Shown here: in pieces, positions 38,047-46,926 of the stretch
Position numbering within the stretch: the first letter of the stretch is position 1
Layout: each line of letters starts with the position of its first letter
Origin: Corynebacterium otitidis ATCC 51513
Lineage (GTDB): Bacteria; Actinomycetota; Actinomycetes; Mycobacteriales; Mycobacteriaceae
Direction of reading: 5' to 3'
Assembly (NCBI RefSeq): GCF_000296405.1
Contig: NZ_JH815193.1
Coordinates: forward strand, 83,170 to 147,169
DNA: 64,000 nucleotides
The notes under the pieces: model-generated
What the model saw: only the letters and a program-made list of their open reading frames with translations
What the model was told of the DNA's origin: nothing
Database searches by the model: none
Program-made: the position numbers and the translations under genes

Positions 38047-39492
38047 CTAACCCACCGATCCTTCCATCTGCAGTTCGATCAGGCGATTGAGCTCGAGCGC
38101 GTACTCCATGGGCAGCTCCTTGGCGATCGGCTCGATGAAGCCGCGCACGATCATGGCCATGGCGTCCTCCTCGGTGATGCCGCGGCTCATGAGGTAGAAG
38201 AGCTGCTCGTCGGAGACCTTCGACACCGTCGCCTCGTGGCCGAGGGTCACGTGGTCGTTGCGGATGTCGTTGTAGGGGTAAGTGTCCGAGCGCGACACGT
38301 TGTCGACGAGCAGGGCGTCGCACTCGACGTTCGCGGTCGAGTGGTGCGCGTTCGGGTTGACCTGGACGAGCCCGCGGTAGGCGCAGCGCCCGCCGGAGCG
38401 CGACACCGACTTCGAGACGATGTTCGAGGACGTGTTGGGCGCCATGTGGAGCATCTTCGCGCCGGTGTCCTGCAGCTGGCCCTGGCCGGCGAACGCCACG
38501 GAGAGGACCTCGCCGCGGGCGTGCTCGCCGGTCATCCACACAGCCGGGTACTTCATGTTGACCTTGGAGCCGATGTTGCCGTCGACCCACTCCATGGTCG
38601 CGCCCTCCTCGGCCTTCGCGCGCTGCGTGACCAAGTTGTAGACGTTGTTCGACCAGTTCTGGATGGTCGTGTAGCGGCAGCGGCCGCCCTTCTTCACGAT
38701 GATCTCCACGACCGCAGCGTGCAGCGAGTCGGACTGGTAGATCGGCGCGGTGCAGCCCTCGACGTAGTGCACGTAGGCGTCCTCGTCGACGATGATGAGG
38801 GTGCGCTCGAACTGGCCCATGTTCTCCGTGTTGATGCGGAAGTAGGCCTGCAGCGGGATGTCGACGTGCACGCCCTTGGGCACGTAGATGAACGAGCCGC
38901 CCGACCACACCGCGGAGTTGAGGGCCGCGAACTTGTTGTCGCCGGCGGGCACGACGCTGCCGAAGTACTCCTTGAAGAGCTCCGGGTACTCGCGCAGCGC
39001 GGTGTCCGTGTCGAGGAAGATAACGCCCTGGCGCTCGAGGTCCTCGCGGATCTGGTGGTAGACGACCTCGGACTCGTACTGGGCGGCCACGCCCGCGACC
39101 AGGCGCTGCTTCTCAGCCTCGGGGATGCCGAGCCGGTCGTAGGTCTCCTTGATGTCCGTGGGCAGGTCCTCCCACGAGGTGGCCGGCTGCTCCGTCGAGC
39201 GGACGAAGTACTTGATCTGGTCGAACGCGATGTCGGAGAGGTCCGGGCCCCAGGTGGGCACGGGCTGCTTCTCGAACATGCGCAGCGCCTTGAGCCGTTG
39301 CTCGAGCATCCACTCGGGCTCGTTCTTCTTCGCGGAGATGTCGCGGACGACGTCCTCGTCGAGGCCGCGGCGCGCGGCCGCGCCCGCGGAGTCCTCGTCG
39401 TGCCACCCGTAGCTGTAGCTACCGCTGATGGACTCGACGATTTCGTCGTCATTCATCGGCTTTGAGGTCCCGGGGTTTTCCACCTGGGTCAT
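38047..39492 (-). CDS. sufB: Fe-S assembly scaffold subunit SufB
   Basis: The 481-residue core scaffold on which 4Fe-4S clusters form. Recognisable segments include [23 protein letters not shown] (about 167-189), [45 protein letters not shown] with a conserved Cys, [22 protein letters not shown] and the C-terminal [33 protein letters not shown] lies 8 nt before the ATG. It is the first structural gene after sufR, which is 112 nt upstream on the same strand. Confidence 0.97.
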   Translation of the reverse strand: MTQVENPGTSKPMNDDEIVESISGSYSYGWHDEDSAGAAARRGLDEDVVRDISAKKNEPEWMLEQRLKALRMFEKQPVPTWGPDLSDIAFDQIKYFVRSTEQPATSWEDLPTDIKETYDRLGIPEAEKQRLVAGVAAQYESEVVYHQIREDLERQGVIFLDTDTALREYPELFKEYFGSVVPAGDNKFAALNSAVWSGGSFIYVPKGVHVDIPLQAYFRINTENMGQFERTLIIVDEDAYVHYVEGCTAPIYQSDSLHAAVVEIIVKKGGRCRYTTIQNWSNNVYNLVTQRAKAEEGATMEWVDGNIGSKVNMKYPAVWMTGEHARGEVLSVAFAGQGQLQDTGAKMLHMAPNTSSNIVSKSVSRSGGRCAYRGLVQVNPNAHHSTANVECDALLVDNVSRSDTYPYNDIRNDHVTLGHEATVSKVSDEQLFYLMSRGITEEDAMAMIVRGFIEPIAKELPMEYALELNRLIELQMEGSVG

Positions 39493-39603
39493 GGGAGCCG
39501 CTCCTTCCTACGGAGATCGTGAATGATGGGGTTCGTCTAGGGACAGGTCATTGAAGGGGTCGCACGCCCTCGGGCCGGCCGGGCCCGGCCCGCCGCCCGC
39601 GTT

Positions 39604-40326
39604 TTACGGGTCGGCGCTGCCGGGCGCGAGCACCTCGAGCGGGATGTGCGTCGTGCACACGCCGTGGCCCGCGACGATCGAGGCCAGCGGCAAAACCCGG
39701 CGGCCCGTGCGTCGGGAGATCGCCTCGTGCTCGGCCTCGCACATCTCGGGATAGGCCTCGGCCAGCCTAGCGATCGGGCAGTGGTGCTGGTTGATCTGGA
39801 TCCCGCCCTTGGCGAACGTCACCGTCGCGGCGTAGCCGTGCCGGTCGAAGGCCCGGGCCACGGCGCGGGCGGTCTCCTCGAGCTCCTCGCGGCTCTCGCC
39901 GCTGGGCCGCGGCACGCCGGCGAGGATCTCCTCGATGCGCTCCTCGGCGAGCCGGCAGACCGCCTGGCGGCCGGCCGTCTCGTCGAGCAGCTCGAGCGCG
40001 CGGTGCGCGACCGAGCCGTAGTCGTCGCCGAAGCCCGCCCGGCCCCGCTCGGTGAGGCGGTACGCCTTCGCCGGCCGGCCCCGGCCGGCGGTCGGGTTGC
40101 TGCCCACGCGGGGCGGGTCGGTCTTCTCGACGAGCCCGTCGTAACGGAGGTTGTCTAAGTGCCGACGCACCCCGGCCGCCCTGAGCCCGAGCTCGTCGGC
40201 GACCTGCGCCGCGGTCTGCGGCCCCCGGGTCAGCAGCGTGGAGAGCACCTGCTGGCGGGTGTCCTGCTCGGGATCGCGGGGCGCCGGCCGCGACGAGGCG
40301 GCCCCGCGCGCTGGTGACGTAGCCAC
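39604..40326 (-). CDS. sufR: SufR, Fe-S-sensing repressor of the suf operon
   Basis: A winged-helix regulator of about 240 residues. The HTH spans residues about 25-75 (VLSTLLTRGPQTAAQVADEL then VRRHLDNLRYDGLVEK with a GRPAKAYRLTERG wing). The C-terminal sensor domain has the cluster ligand cluster NQHHCPIARLAEAYPEMCEAEHEAI with conserved Cys/His residues. I place the start at GTG 40326: AGGAGGG lies 10 nt upstream, while an ATG at 40356 is only 1 nt beyond the -10-like TCTAAT (40363-40358) and would probably precede the transcript start. The longer form adds 10 residues. It should repress its own operon when holo. Confidence 0.9.
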   Translation of the reverse strand: MATSPARGAASSRPAPRDPEQDTRQQVLSTLLTRGPQTAAQVADELGLRAAGVRRHLDNLRYDGLVEKTDPPRVGSNPTAGRGRPAKAYRLTERGRAGFGDDYGSVAHRALELLDETAGRQAVCRLAEERIEEILAGVPRPSGESREELEETARAVARAFDRHGYAATVTFAKGGIQINQHHCPIARLAEAYPEMCEAEHEAISRRTGRRVLPLASIVAGHGVCTTHIPLEVLAPGSADP

Positions 40327-40357
40327 TGGCTCTCGGCCCTCCTCTCGCGTCGGCATG

Positions 40358-40375
40358 ATTAGACAACAACAGTGT
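40358..40375 (-). promoter_or_regulatory. sufR promoter with candidate SufR operator
   Basis: On the minus strand TCTAAT (40363-40358) is a likely -10 element. Overlapping it is ACACT-N5-TGTCT (40375-40361), which matches the mycobacterial SufR site ACACT-N5-TGTGA at 8 of 10 bases. A repressor bound there would cover the promoter and autoregulate the suf operon. Confidence 0.4.
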
Positions 40376-40509
40376 TACAAAAAATCATCCCGCCCCGCTA
40401 GGATGGCTTCGCTAACCACAGTTCGATCTACCCCGGGCGGCCCGCGACGCGCCCTTCCCCGGCCCGTCGCCGCGGGGCGGACGGGCCGCGTCGCCTAGGA
40501 TGAGGCCCC

Positions 40510-42207
40510 GTGCATGAGCAATCTCCGGCGTGGTGGGACCACATCTACCGGGAGCTCCCCGCCATGGGCGAGGCGGGCTCCCGCTCGAGCGTCCTCCACG
40601 ACGCCGCCGAGCCGCCCGAGCGCAGCCTGCCGACCGCCCGCGGGATTAGGCCGCGCCACGCCCCGTGGTTTCGGGGCGTGCGCCTCGCCGGGACCGCCGG
40701 CGCGCTGCTGTTAGGCTTCGCGGGGCTCGGCGCCGGGGCTATGCCCGTGGTCGACAACCCTTTCCCCCGCCTCCCCGGCGGCGGGCTGCTCGCGCCTCTG
40801 TTGCAGGCCTCGACCGTGCTCGCCCTCGTAGGCATCGCCCTCATGGTCGCCGCGTGGCTGTGCCTCGCGCCGCTCGCGGGCGCGCCGCTGCGCTCAAAGG
40901 ACCGGCGGGCGGACATCCTCGCCCCGGGCCAGATCTGGCGGATCTTCTGGGCCTGGTCGATCCCGCTCGTCGCCACCGCCCCGCTGTTCACCCAGGACAT
41001 CTACTCCTATCTCGCGCAGGGCTCGATCGTCGACCGCGGGCTCGACCCGTACGAGGCCGGCCCCGTGGAAATCCTCCCCGAGAACGACCCGCTGGCCCGC
41101 TCGGTGCCTTTTATCTGGGCGCAGTCGCCCTCTCCCTACGGCCCGGTCGCGCTCGGAGTGGCGGGCGCGATCAGCTCACTCACCGACGACAACATCTACC
41201 TCGGGATCCTCGCCCACCGCGTGGTGAGCATCGCGGCGCTCGGGCTCGCGGGCTGGGCGCTGGCCCGCCTGGCGGGCCGCTGCGGGCTGCGCCCGACGAC
41301 GGCGCTGTGGCTGGGGCTTATTAACCCGCTCACGATCCTTCACCTCGTCGGGGGCATCCACAACGAGTCGCTCATGCTGGGCCTCATGCTCGCCGGCTTC
41401 GAGCTCGGGCTCGTGGGCCTCGACCGGGCGCGCGCGGGCAGCCGCGGCCTCGGCTGGGCGCTGTTTCTCGCCTCCGGCGCGCTCATCTCGTGCGCGGGCA
41501 TGGTGAAGGTCACCGCGCTGTGCGCGCTGGGCTTCACCGGCACGGCGCTGGCGCGAGACCTGTGCCGGCCCGCCCCGGAGGGTCGCGGGACGGGGCCGGC
41601 CCGGTCGCTCGCGGCGGCGGTCGGCGTGCAGGTGCTCGTCCTCGTCGCCACCATCGCCGCGGTCACGCTGATCACCGGCATCGGGCTCGGCTGGATCACC
41701 GGCCAGGGCGGCGCGGCGGCGGTGACGTCGTGGATGTCGCTAAGCACCGCGGTGGGGCTGCTCTCCTCGCTGCTGGGCATGCTGTTGGGGCTGGGCGACC
41801 ACAGCGACGCGACGGTCGCGACGACGCAGCTGCTCGGCCTCGCGGTGGGCGGCGCGTTCATGGTGCGCATGCTCTGGGCGACGTTTCGGGGCCGCATCCA
41901 CCCGCTCGGCGGGCTGGGCGTGGCGATGTTCGTGCTCGTCGTGTTCTTCCCCGTCGTGCACCCCTGGTACCTGCTCTGGGCGATCCTCCCGCTCGCCGCG
42001 TGGGCGAATAGGACCTTCTTCCACGTCGCGGTCGCCTGCTACACGGCGCTGTTTAGCTTCCTCGTCTTACCCCGCGGCCTGGCGCTGCCGCCGCTGACCG
42101 TCATCGCCGTCTACCTCACCGCGGCCGCGGCGGCCGCCCTCCTTCTTGCGGCGCTGTGGTTGTCATTCAAAAGATGGGTGCCCCGTCCCGTAGACTCTGC
42201 GGCGTGA
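40510..42207 (+). CDS. mptB: Alpha-(1->6)-mannopyranosyltransferase, MptB-like GT-C enzyme
   Basis: A 565-residue polytopic GT-C glycosyltransferase that adds alpha-1,6-mannose from polyprenyl phosphomannose to the lipomannan core. About 13 hydrophobic segments are visible. The first extracytoplasmic loop holds TAPLFTQDIYSYLAQGSIVDRGLDPY with the GT-C acidic motif, followed by PSPYGPVALG and LVGGIHNESLMLG. The position next to sufR is the one occupied by mptB in C. glutamicum. TAGGAT (40496-40501) ends 8 nt before the GTG, suggesting a leaderless mRNA. The stop overlaps the next gene by 4 nt. Distinguishing MptA from MptB rests on synteny. Confidence 0.85.
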   Translation: MHEQSPAWWDHIYRELPAMGEAGSRSSVLHDAAEPPERSLPTARGIRPRHAPWFRGVRLAGTAGALLLGFAGLGAGAMPVVDNPFPRLPGGGLLAPLLQASTVLALVGIALMVAAWLCLAPLAGAPLRSKDRRADILAPGQIWRIFWAWSIPLVATAPLFTQDIYSYLAQGSIVDRGLDPYEAGPVEILPENDPLARSVPFIWAQSPSPYGPVALGVAGAISSLTDDNIYLGILAHRVVSIAALGLAGWALARLAGRCGLRPTTALWLGLINPLTILHLVGGIHNESLMLGLMLAGFELGLVGLDRARAGSRGLGWALFLASGALISCAGMVKVTALCALGFTGTALARDLCRPAPEGRGTGPARSLAAAVGVQVLVLVATIAAVTLITGIGLGWITGQGGAAAVTSWMSLSTAVGLLSSLLGMLLGLGDHSDATVATTQLLGLAVGGAFMVRMLWATFRGRIHPLGGLGVAMFVLVVFFPVVHPWYLLWAILPLAAWANRTFFHVAVACYTALFSFLVLPRGLALPPLTVIAVYLTAAAAAALLLAALWLSFKRWVPRPVDSAA

Positions 42208-43142
42208 CTTCGAAAGCGTCGACCGCGCCCGGCCCCGCGCTCGAGCTCGCGGGCGTGCGCCAGTCCTTCGGCGACCTCACCGTCTTGGACGGGGTGAGCT
42301 TTAGCGTCGAGCGCGCCTCGATCGTCGCGCTGCTGGGGCCCAACGGCGCGGGCAAGACCACGACCATCGACCTGCTCGAGGGCTTCCGCCGCCCCGACGC
42401 CGGCACGGTGCGCGTCCTCGGCCTCGACCCGTTTAGCCAGGCGGAGGAGCTGCGCTCCCGGGTGGGCATCATGCTCCAGGCCGGGGGCACGTACTCGGGC
42501 ATCCGCGTCGGCGAGATGATCGACCTCGTCGCGTCGTATAGCGCCGACCCGCAGGACCCCGACTGGTTGCTGGGCCTGGTGGGGCTCTCCGCGAAGAAGT
42601 CCCGCCCGGTGAGGCGGCTCTCCGGCGGGGAGCAGCAGCGCCTCTCGCTGGCGCTGGCGCTGCTCAACCGGCCCGAGCTCGTCTTCCTCGACGAGCCGAC
42701 CGCCGGGATGGACGCGGAGGCCAGGCTCGCGTGCTGGGAGCTGCTGCGCGCGCTGCGCGCGGACGGGGTGACGGTGCTTCTCACCACCCACCTCCTCGAC
42801 GAGGCCGAGGCGCTCGCCGACAAGGTCGTCGTGCTCGCCGGCGGGCGCGTGCAGGCCGAGGGCACGCCCGCGGAGCTCACCCGCCCCGAGCGCGCCGCCG
42901 TCGAGCTGGCCGCCGAGCCCCCGCTGGAGCCGGCCGCGCTCGCCGAGGCGCTCGAGCTCGGGCCCGAGGATGTCGAGGAGACCCCGGAGGGGCTCCTCGT
43001 GCGCGCCCGGCCCACCCCCGGGCTCGTCACGGCGCTCGCCGCGCACGCCGAGGGCCGCGGCTCTCTCATCACCCACCTCGGGCTGCCGCAGCGCAGCCTC
43101 GAGGACGTCGTGCTCGCCCTCGGCCGGGCGGGCGCCAACTAA
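42204..43142 (+). CDS. ABC transporter ATP-binding protein
   Basis: A 312-residue ATPase of the ABC-2 exporter type (DrrA-like). Walker A LLGPNGAGKTTTIDLLEG lies at about 49-66, signature RRLSGGEQQRLSLALALL at about 140-157, and Walker B LVFLDEPTAGMD at about 162-173, followed by the switch His in TTHLLDEAEALAD. A C-terminal domain of about 90 residues follows. The GTG at 42204 overlaps the mptB stop (GTGA). It also has its own candidate -10 TAGACT (42191-42196), 7 nt upstream. It pairs with the permease gene downstream. Substrate unknown. Confidence 0.9.
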   Translation: MTSKASTAPGPALELAGVRQSFGDLTVLDGVSFSVERASIVALLGPNGAGKTTTIDLLEGFRRPDAGTVRVLGLDPFSQAEELRSRVGIMLQAGGTYSGIRVGEMIDLVASYSADPQDPDWLLGLVGLSAKKSRPVRRLSGGEQQRLSLALALLNRPELVFLDEPTAGMDAEARLACWELLRALRADGVTVLLTTHLLDEAEALADKVVVLAGGRVQAEGTPAELTRPERAAVELAAEPPLEPAALAEALELGPEDVEETPEGLLVRARPTPGLVTALAAHAEGRGSLITHLGLPQRSLEDVVLALGRAGAN

Positions 43143-43165
43143 AGGAAGGGAGCGGAACCTAAAAA

Positions 43166-43954
43166 GTGAGCACCCCAGCCGTCAACCCGCAGCGCGCCTT
43201 CCCGCCCGGCACCTTCCGCCCCGCGCCCAGACGCGCCTCCCTGGCGCGGCTCGTCGCCGCCCAGGCCAAGGTCGAGACCAAGCTCTTCCTCCGCCACGGC
43301 GAGCAGGAGCTCCTAAGCGTCGTCATCCCGCTCGCGCTGCTCATCGGGCTGCACGTCGTGCCCGTGCTCGAGGAGCCGCAGCCCGTCTCAGTGGTCTTCC
43401 CGCTCACCCTCGCGATCGCCGCCGCGTCCTCGGGGTTCACCGGCCAGGCCATCGCGCTGGCCTTCGACCGGCGCTACGGGGCGCTCAAGCGGGTGGGCGC
43501 CTCCGGGGTGCCGGTGTGGGTCATCGTCGCCGGGCGCTCGATCGCCGTGTGCGCGATGGTGCTCATCCAGGTCGCGGTGCTCACCGTCGCCGCTCTCATC
43601 CTCGGCTGGCGCGCCGAACCCGCCGGCGTCGCGCTCGCCGTGCCGATGCTGCTTCTCGGCGTGGCGTGCCACACCGCGCTCGGGCTGCTCATGGGCGGGG
43701 CGCTCTCCTCGGAGGCGGTGCTCGCCGGCGCGAACCTCATCTGGCTGGGGCTCGCGGGGCTGGCGGGGCTCGCGGCGCTGCAGTTCGGCCTCGAGGGCCT
43801 CAGCCCCCTCGACGCGATCCCCACGGTTGCTCTCGCCTCGGGACTGCACCAGGCCTTCGACGGCGGGCTGCCGCTCGCGCAGATGGGGATCCTCGCCGCC
43901 TGGACGCTTCTCGCGGCGGGCGCGGCGACCAAAGCGTTCCGCTTCACCTCCTAG
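43166..43954 (+). CDS. ABC-2 type transporter permease
   Basis: A 262-residue permease partner of the preceding ATPase. A basic, Pro/Arg-rich N-terminus (1-30) is followed by about six hydrophobic segments, starting VVIPLALLIGLHVVPVL (about 52-68). The GTG at 43166 follows the ATPase stop by 23 nt with AAGGAAGGGAG as ribosome site. The pair precedes ctaA, in the order seen in other corynebacteria. Role and cargo are not known. Confidence 0.88.
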   Translation: MSTPAVNPQRAFPPGTFRPAPRRASLARLVAAQAKVETKLFLRHGEQELLSVVIPLALLIGLHVVPVLEEPQPVSVVFPLTLAIAAASSGFTGQAIALAFDRRYGALKRVGASGVPVWVIVAGRSIAVCAMVLIQVAVLTVAALILGWRAEPAGVALAVPMLLLGVACHTALGLLMGGALSSEAVLAGANLIWLGLAGLAGLAALQFGLEGLSPLDAIPTVALASGLHQAFDGGLPLAQMGILAAWTLLAAGAATKAFRFTS

Positions 43955-44045
43955 CCGACCCCTTGGCTACCCTCATTAGGCCAGGTCACCCCCCGCATCC
44001 GGGCGGTTCGGCCGGGGGGCCTTAAGGGGGCTAGACTAGAGAGCC

Positions 44046-45035
44046 GTGACGACCTCGACGCCCGCGAAGAAGAAGACCCCGGCCGTTCCGACGATCCGCA
44101 CGCAGCGCATCCTCGCGCTCATTTTGCTCCTCGCCCACGGCGGCATCACCGTGACCGGCTCGATCGTGCGCGTCACCGGCTCCGGGCTCGGCTGCGAGAC
44201 CTGGCCCGCCTGCCACGAGGACTCGCTCGTGCCCGTCCCGGGCGCCTCGCCCGGGATCCATCAGGCCATCGAGTTCGGCAATCGGCTGCTCACCTTCGTC
44301 GTCATGGCCGCGGCGATCGCCGTGTTCGTCGCGCTGATCAAGGCTAAGCGCCGCCGCGAGCTCATCGTCTACTCCCTCATCGCCGGGCTCGGGGTGCTCG
44401 TCCAGGCCGTCATCGGCGGGATCTCCGTGCACGTCAACCTGCACTGGTGGGCCGTCGCGCTGCACTTCCTGCCCTCCATGATCCTGGTGTGGGTCTCCGC
44501 GCTGCTGTTTATGCGCGTCGCCGAGCCCGACGACGCAGGAGCCGTGCGCGGCTACCCGCGTGTCGCGCAGGCGCTCGCCGTGCTCTCCGCGGTGATGCTC
44601 TCCATCGTCCTCGTCACCGGCACGATGACCACCGGCGCGGGCCCGCACGGCGGCGACGCGACCATCGCCGCCGAGGACCGCCTGCAGGTCGACATCGACC
44701 TCATGGCCCACATCCACGGCTACTCGATGTGGGTGTACCTCGCCGCGACCGTCGCGCTGGTCATCTACCTCTACGCGAAGCGCGCCGAGCCGCGCTCCCT
44801 GCACATCGGCATCGGGCTCATCGCCGCGATCCTCGTGCAGGCCGCCATCGGGATTCTCCAGTACCGGCTGGGCGTGCCGCGCTGGTCGATCCCCCTGCAC
44901 GTCGCGATGTGCTCGGTGGTCGTCGCGTTCACCGCGATCCTCTACAGCCGCGGCGTCGTGCGCGCCGGCGGCGAGGCCACGACCACCGGCTCGCCCGAGG
45001 GCGACCGGCGCCGCCTCGAGCGCGAAGCCGCCTAA
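44046..45035 (+). CDS. ctaA: Heme A synthase
   Basis: Membrane enzyme that oxidises heme O to heme A for aa3-type cytochrome oxidase. The 329-residue protein has about eight transmembrane helices in two four-helix bundles. The conserved N-terminal block is GGITVTGSIVRVTGSGLGC with heme-coordinating His residues later in the helices (HWWAVALHFLPS; HIHGYSMWVY; SIPLHVAMCS). The cysteine pair region GCETWPACHEDSLVP (about 57-71) is typical of actinobacterial CtaA. TAGACT (44032-44037) ends 8 nt before the GTG, suggesting a leaderless mRNA. It is convergent with ctaB, which makes its substrate. Confidence 0.95.
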   Translation: MTTSTPAKKKTPAVPTIRTQRILALILLLAHGGITVTGSIVRVTGSGLGCETWPACHEDSLVPVPGASPGIHQAIEFGNRLLTFVVMAAAIAVFVALIKAKRRRELIVYSLIAGLGVLVQAVIGGISVHVNLHWWAVALHFLPSMILVWVSALLFMRVAEPDDAGAVRGYPRVAQALAVLSAVMLSIVLVTGTMTTGAGPHGGDATIAAEDRLQVDIDLMAHIHGYSMWVYLAATVALVIYLYAKRAEPRSLHIGIGLIAAILVQAAIGILQYRLGVPRWSIPLHVAMCSVVVAFTAILYSRGVVRAGGEATTTGSPEGDRRRLEREAA

Positions 45036-45052
45036 AGACCCAGAACCGGAGA

Positions 45053-45084
45053 GCGCCCGCCCGTCGGTGGGCGGGCGCACTTTT
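45053..45084 (+). terminator. Terminator of ctaA
   Basis: A perfect GCGCCCGCCC/GGGCGGGCGC inverted repeat (45053-45062 and 45069-45078) with a 6-nt loop, followed by ACTTTT. Confidence 0.92.
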
Positions 45085-45480
45085 GCGTCGCGGCGCCCCT
45101 TACGCCCGCCGGATCTTCGCCGCGACGCGTCGCGCTGCCGCGGCCCGCGCCGGCCGGCATGGGCTTCGCTTCCACCGCGGCACGGTGCTTCCCCTCCGGC
45201 CCGACTCGTGGGCTTTCCGGCCGGGCCGCCGGCCCACAGCGCCAAGCGAGGATCACCTTGCGCGCGCGGGCGAACCGGCCGTGCTCGACCCTGGAGCGCA
45301 CTAGCCGCCGGACCTCCGCGCCCAGCACCTACAGGGACCGGCAACGCCGACGCCGTATCCGGCTCAAACCGAAGGACCCCGCGCCCTACCGCTCCTGCGG
45401 CAGCCGCTCCGGCTCGGCTTCCCCGGCCCGACCGGCGACGAGGGCCGCGCCGCGCGTCGCGGTTGCTCCCCTTCTAGAGA
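45085..45480. other. Gene-free segment between ctaA and ctaB terminators
   Basis: About 396 nt flanked by terminators of the two convergent genes. Open frames exist on both strands but have no ribosome sites and look like GC-driven artefacts. An 11-bp inverted repeat (45085-45095 and 45118-45128) is the only structure seen. It is a possible relic of a lost gene (inference). Confidence 0.4.
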
Positions 45481-45513
45481 CAACAAACCCCGCCCCGGGT
45501 GTCCGGGGCGGGG
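45481..45513 (-). terminator. Terminator of ctaB
   Basis: CCCCGCCCCGG/CCGGGGCGGGG (45488-45498 and 45503-45513) with loop GTGT; on the minus strand TTTGTTG follows. It is 18 nt past the ctaB stop. Confidence 0.85.
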
Positions 45514-45531
45514 CGGGAATGCGGGCGGCGG

Positions 45532-46500
45532 TTAGCCGAAGAGCGCGGGCGACCAGCCGAGCGCCACGCCGATAGTCTCCAGGCCGAGGGCGGCGTCGAT
45601 GGAGAGCGCCACGAAGAGCAGCGCGAGGTAGTTGTTCGACAGGATGAACAGGCGCAGCGGCTTGACCTTCTCGCCGTCGCGGACCTTGTTGTGCAGCCTC
45701 GTGGCCATGACGAGGAAGACGGCGCCGCACGCGATCGCGGCGATCGCGTAGAGCCACGACGCCGCCGGCAGCAGCAGCAGCGAGACGATCACCGTCGCCC
45801 AGCTATACGCGATGATCTGGCGGGTGACCTCCACGGGCTTCGCAACGACGGGCAGCATGGGCACGCCCGCGCGCTCGTAGTCGGCGCGGTACTTCATCGC
45901 CAGCGACCACGTGTGCGGCGGGGTCCAGAAGAAGACGATGAGCCACATGACGACGGCCTGCCACCACGCCCACGGCGATGAGTCCGGGTCGTTCGCGGCG
46001 ATCGCCGCCCAGCCGACGAATGCGGGCATGCAGCCCGCGGCGCCGCCCCACACGATGTTCATCGGGGTGCGGCGCTTGAGCACCTTGGTGTAGACGAAGA
46101 TGTAGAACGCGATCGTAATGAGCACGAACACGCCGGCCAGCAGCGAGCCGCACAGCAGCCACAGCCACAGGAAGCTCACGACGGTGAGCGTCCAGGCGAA
46201 GATGAACGCCGAGCGCTTGCTCACCGTGTGCCGCACGAGCGGGCGGGCGCGGGTGCGCTGCATCTTCTGGTCGATGTCGTAGTCGGCGACCATGTTGAAC
46301 GTGTTCGCGGCGGCCGCGCCCATCCAGCCGCCCACGAGGGTGAGCACGATGAGCAGCAGGTCGATCGAGCCGCGGTTGGCCTGGAGCATCGCCGGCACCG
46401 CGGCGATGAGGAGCAGCTCGATGACCCGGGGCTTCGTCAGCGCGATATACGCCTTGATCACGTCCAGCAAGCTGCCTCCACCGTCGTCTCGCCTACACAT
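45532..46500 (-). CDS. ctaB: Protoheme IX farnesyltransferase (heme O synthase)
   Basis: Adds farnesyl to protoheme to make heme O for cytochrome oxidase. UbiA-family membrane protein of about 322 residues with nine hydrophobic segments. The two Asp-rich prenyl-binding motifs are [23 protein letters not shown] (about 66-88) and the later [29 protein letters not shown] marks the N-terminal core. The start is uncertain: GTG 46500 is the longest, but TTG 46470 has GGTGGAGG 4 nt upstream and may be used. It is convergent with ctaA and divergent from tkt. Confidence 0.94.
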   Translation of the reverse strand: MCRRDDGGGSLLDVIKAYIALTKPRVIELLLIAAVPAMLQANRGSIDLLLIVLTLVGGWMGAAAANTFNMVADYDIDQKMQRTRARPLVRHTVSKRSAFIFAWTLTVVSFLWLWLLCGSLLAGVFVLITIAFYIFVYTKVLKRRTPMNIVWGGAAGCMPAFVGWAAIAANDPDSSPWAWWQAVVMWLIVFFWTPPHTWSLAMKYRADYERAGVPMLPVVAKPVEVTRQIIAYSWATVIVSLLLLPAASWLYAIAAIACGAVFLVMATRLHNKVRDGEKVKPLRLFILSNNYLALLFVALSIDAALGLETIGVALGWSPALFG

Positions 46501-46926
46501 CCCCCGCCGCGGGCCGCCCCGGGCCGGGCGGCGGGCGCCCCGGCCAGCCCGCCCTTGTCAAGGAGCGGGGGCTCGCCCCGCCTTAGGGGACTGGTCGTCG
46601 CGCGGCCCGGAAAAGTTCCCGCCCCGCGCGAAATCGCCTCCCGGCCGCCGGGCCGGGCGCATTTCAGCCCCGCCCATCTTAGCGGTTTGCCACCGCGCCT
46701 CGATAATTCCCCAAGCTCGCCCGCATGGCGTTCACGCTGCGGGTTTAACCCCTTAGACCCTTCCTTGGGAGGTTGAGGTGCGCCACAGTTCGAGGCGCCC
46801 CCGGCGGGCTTCATTATGATGGTGGCCATCATCGCGGCGGCCCACACGCCGGCGGGCGCGGCTCGTTTTCAGCCGCGCCCGTTTCCGCGGACGCAGGTTG
46901 TTCCCCGACGGATCAGGAGTACTCCC
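46501..46926. other. Divergent ctaB-tkt intergenic region
   Basis: No gene is supported. TATGAT (46815-46820) is a good -10 for tkt with a leader of about 100 nt. GATGG/CCATC (46818-46830) is a small palindrome overlapping it, and GGGTTTAACCC (46741-46751) is an 11-bp palindrome further up; either could be an operator but no regulator is recognised. The rest is GC-rich and featureless. Confidence 0.4.

Noticed and set aside
45067..45477. Possible gene of 136 codons between ctaA and ctaB
   Set aside because: Starts inside the terminator of ctaA, lacks a ribosome site and has Arg/Pro-rich composition typical of non-coding GC sequence.
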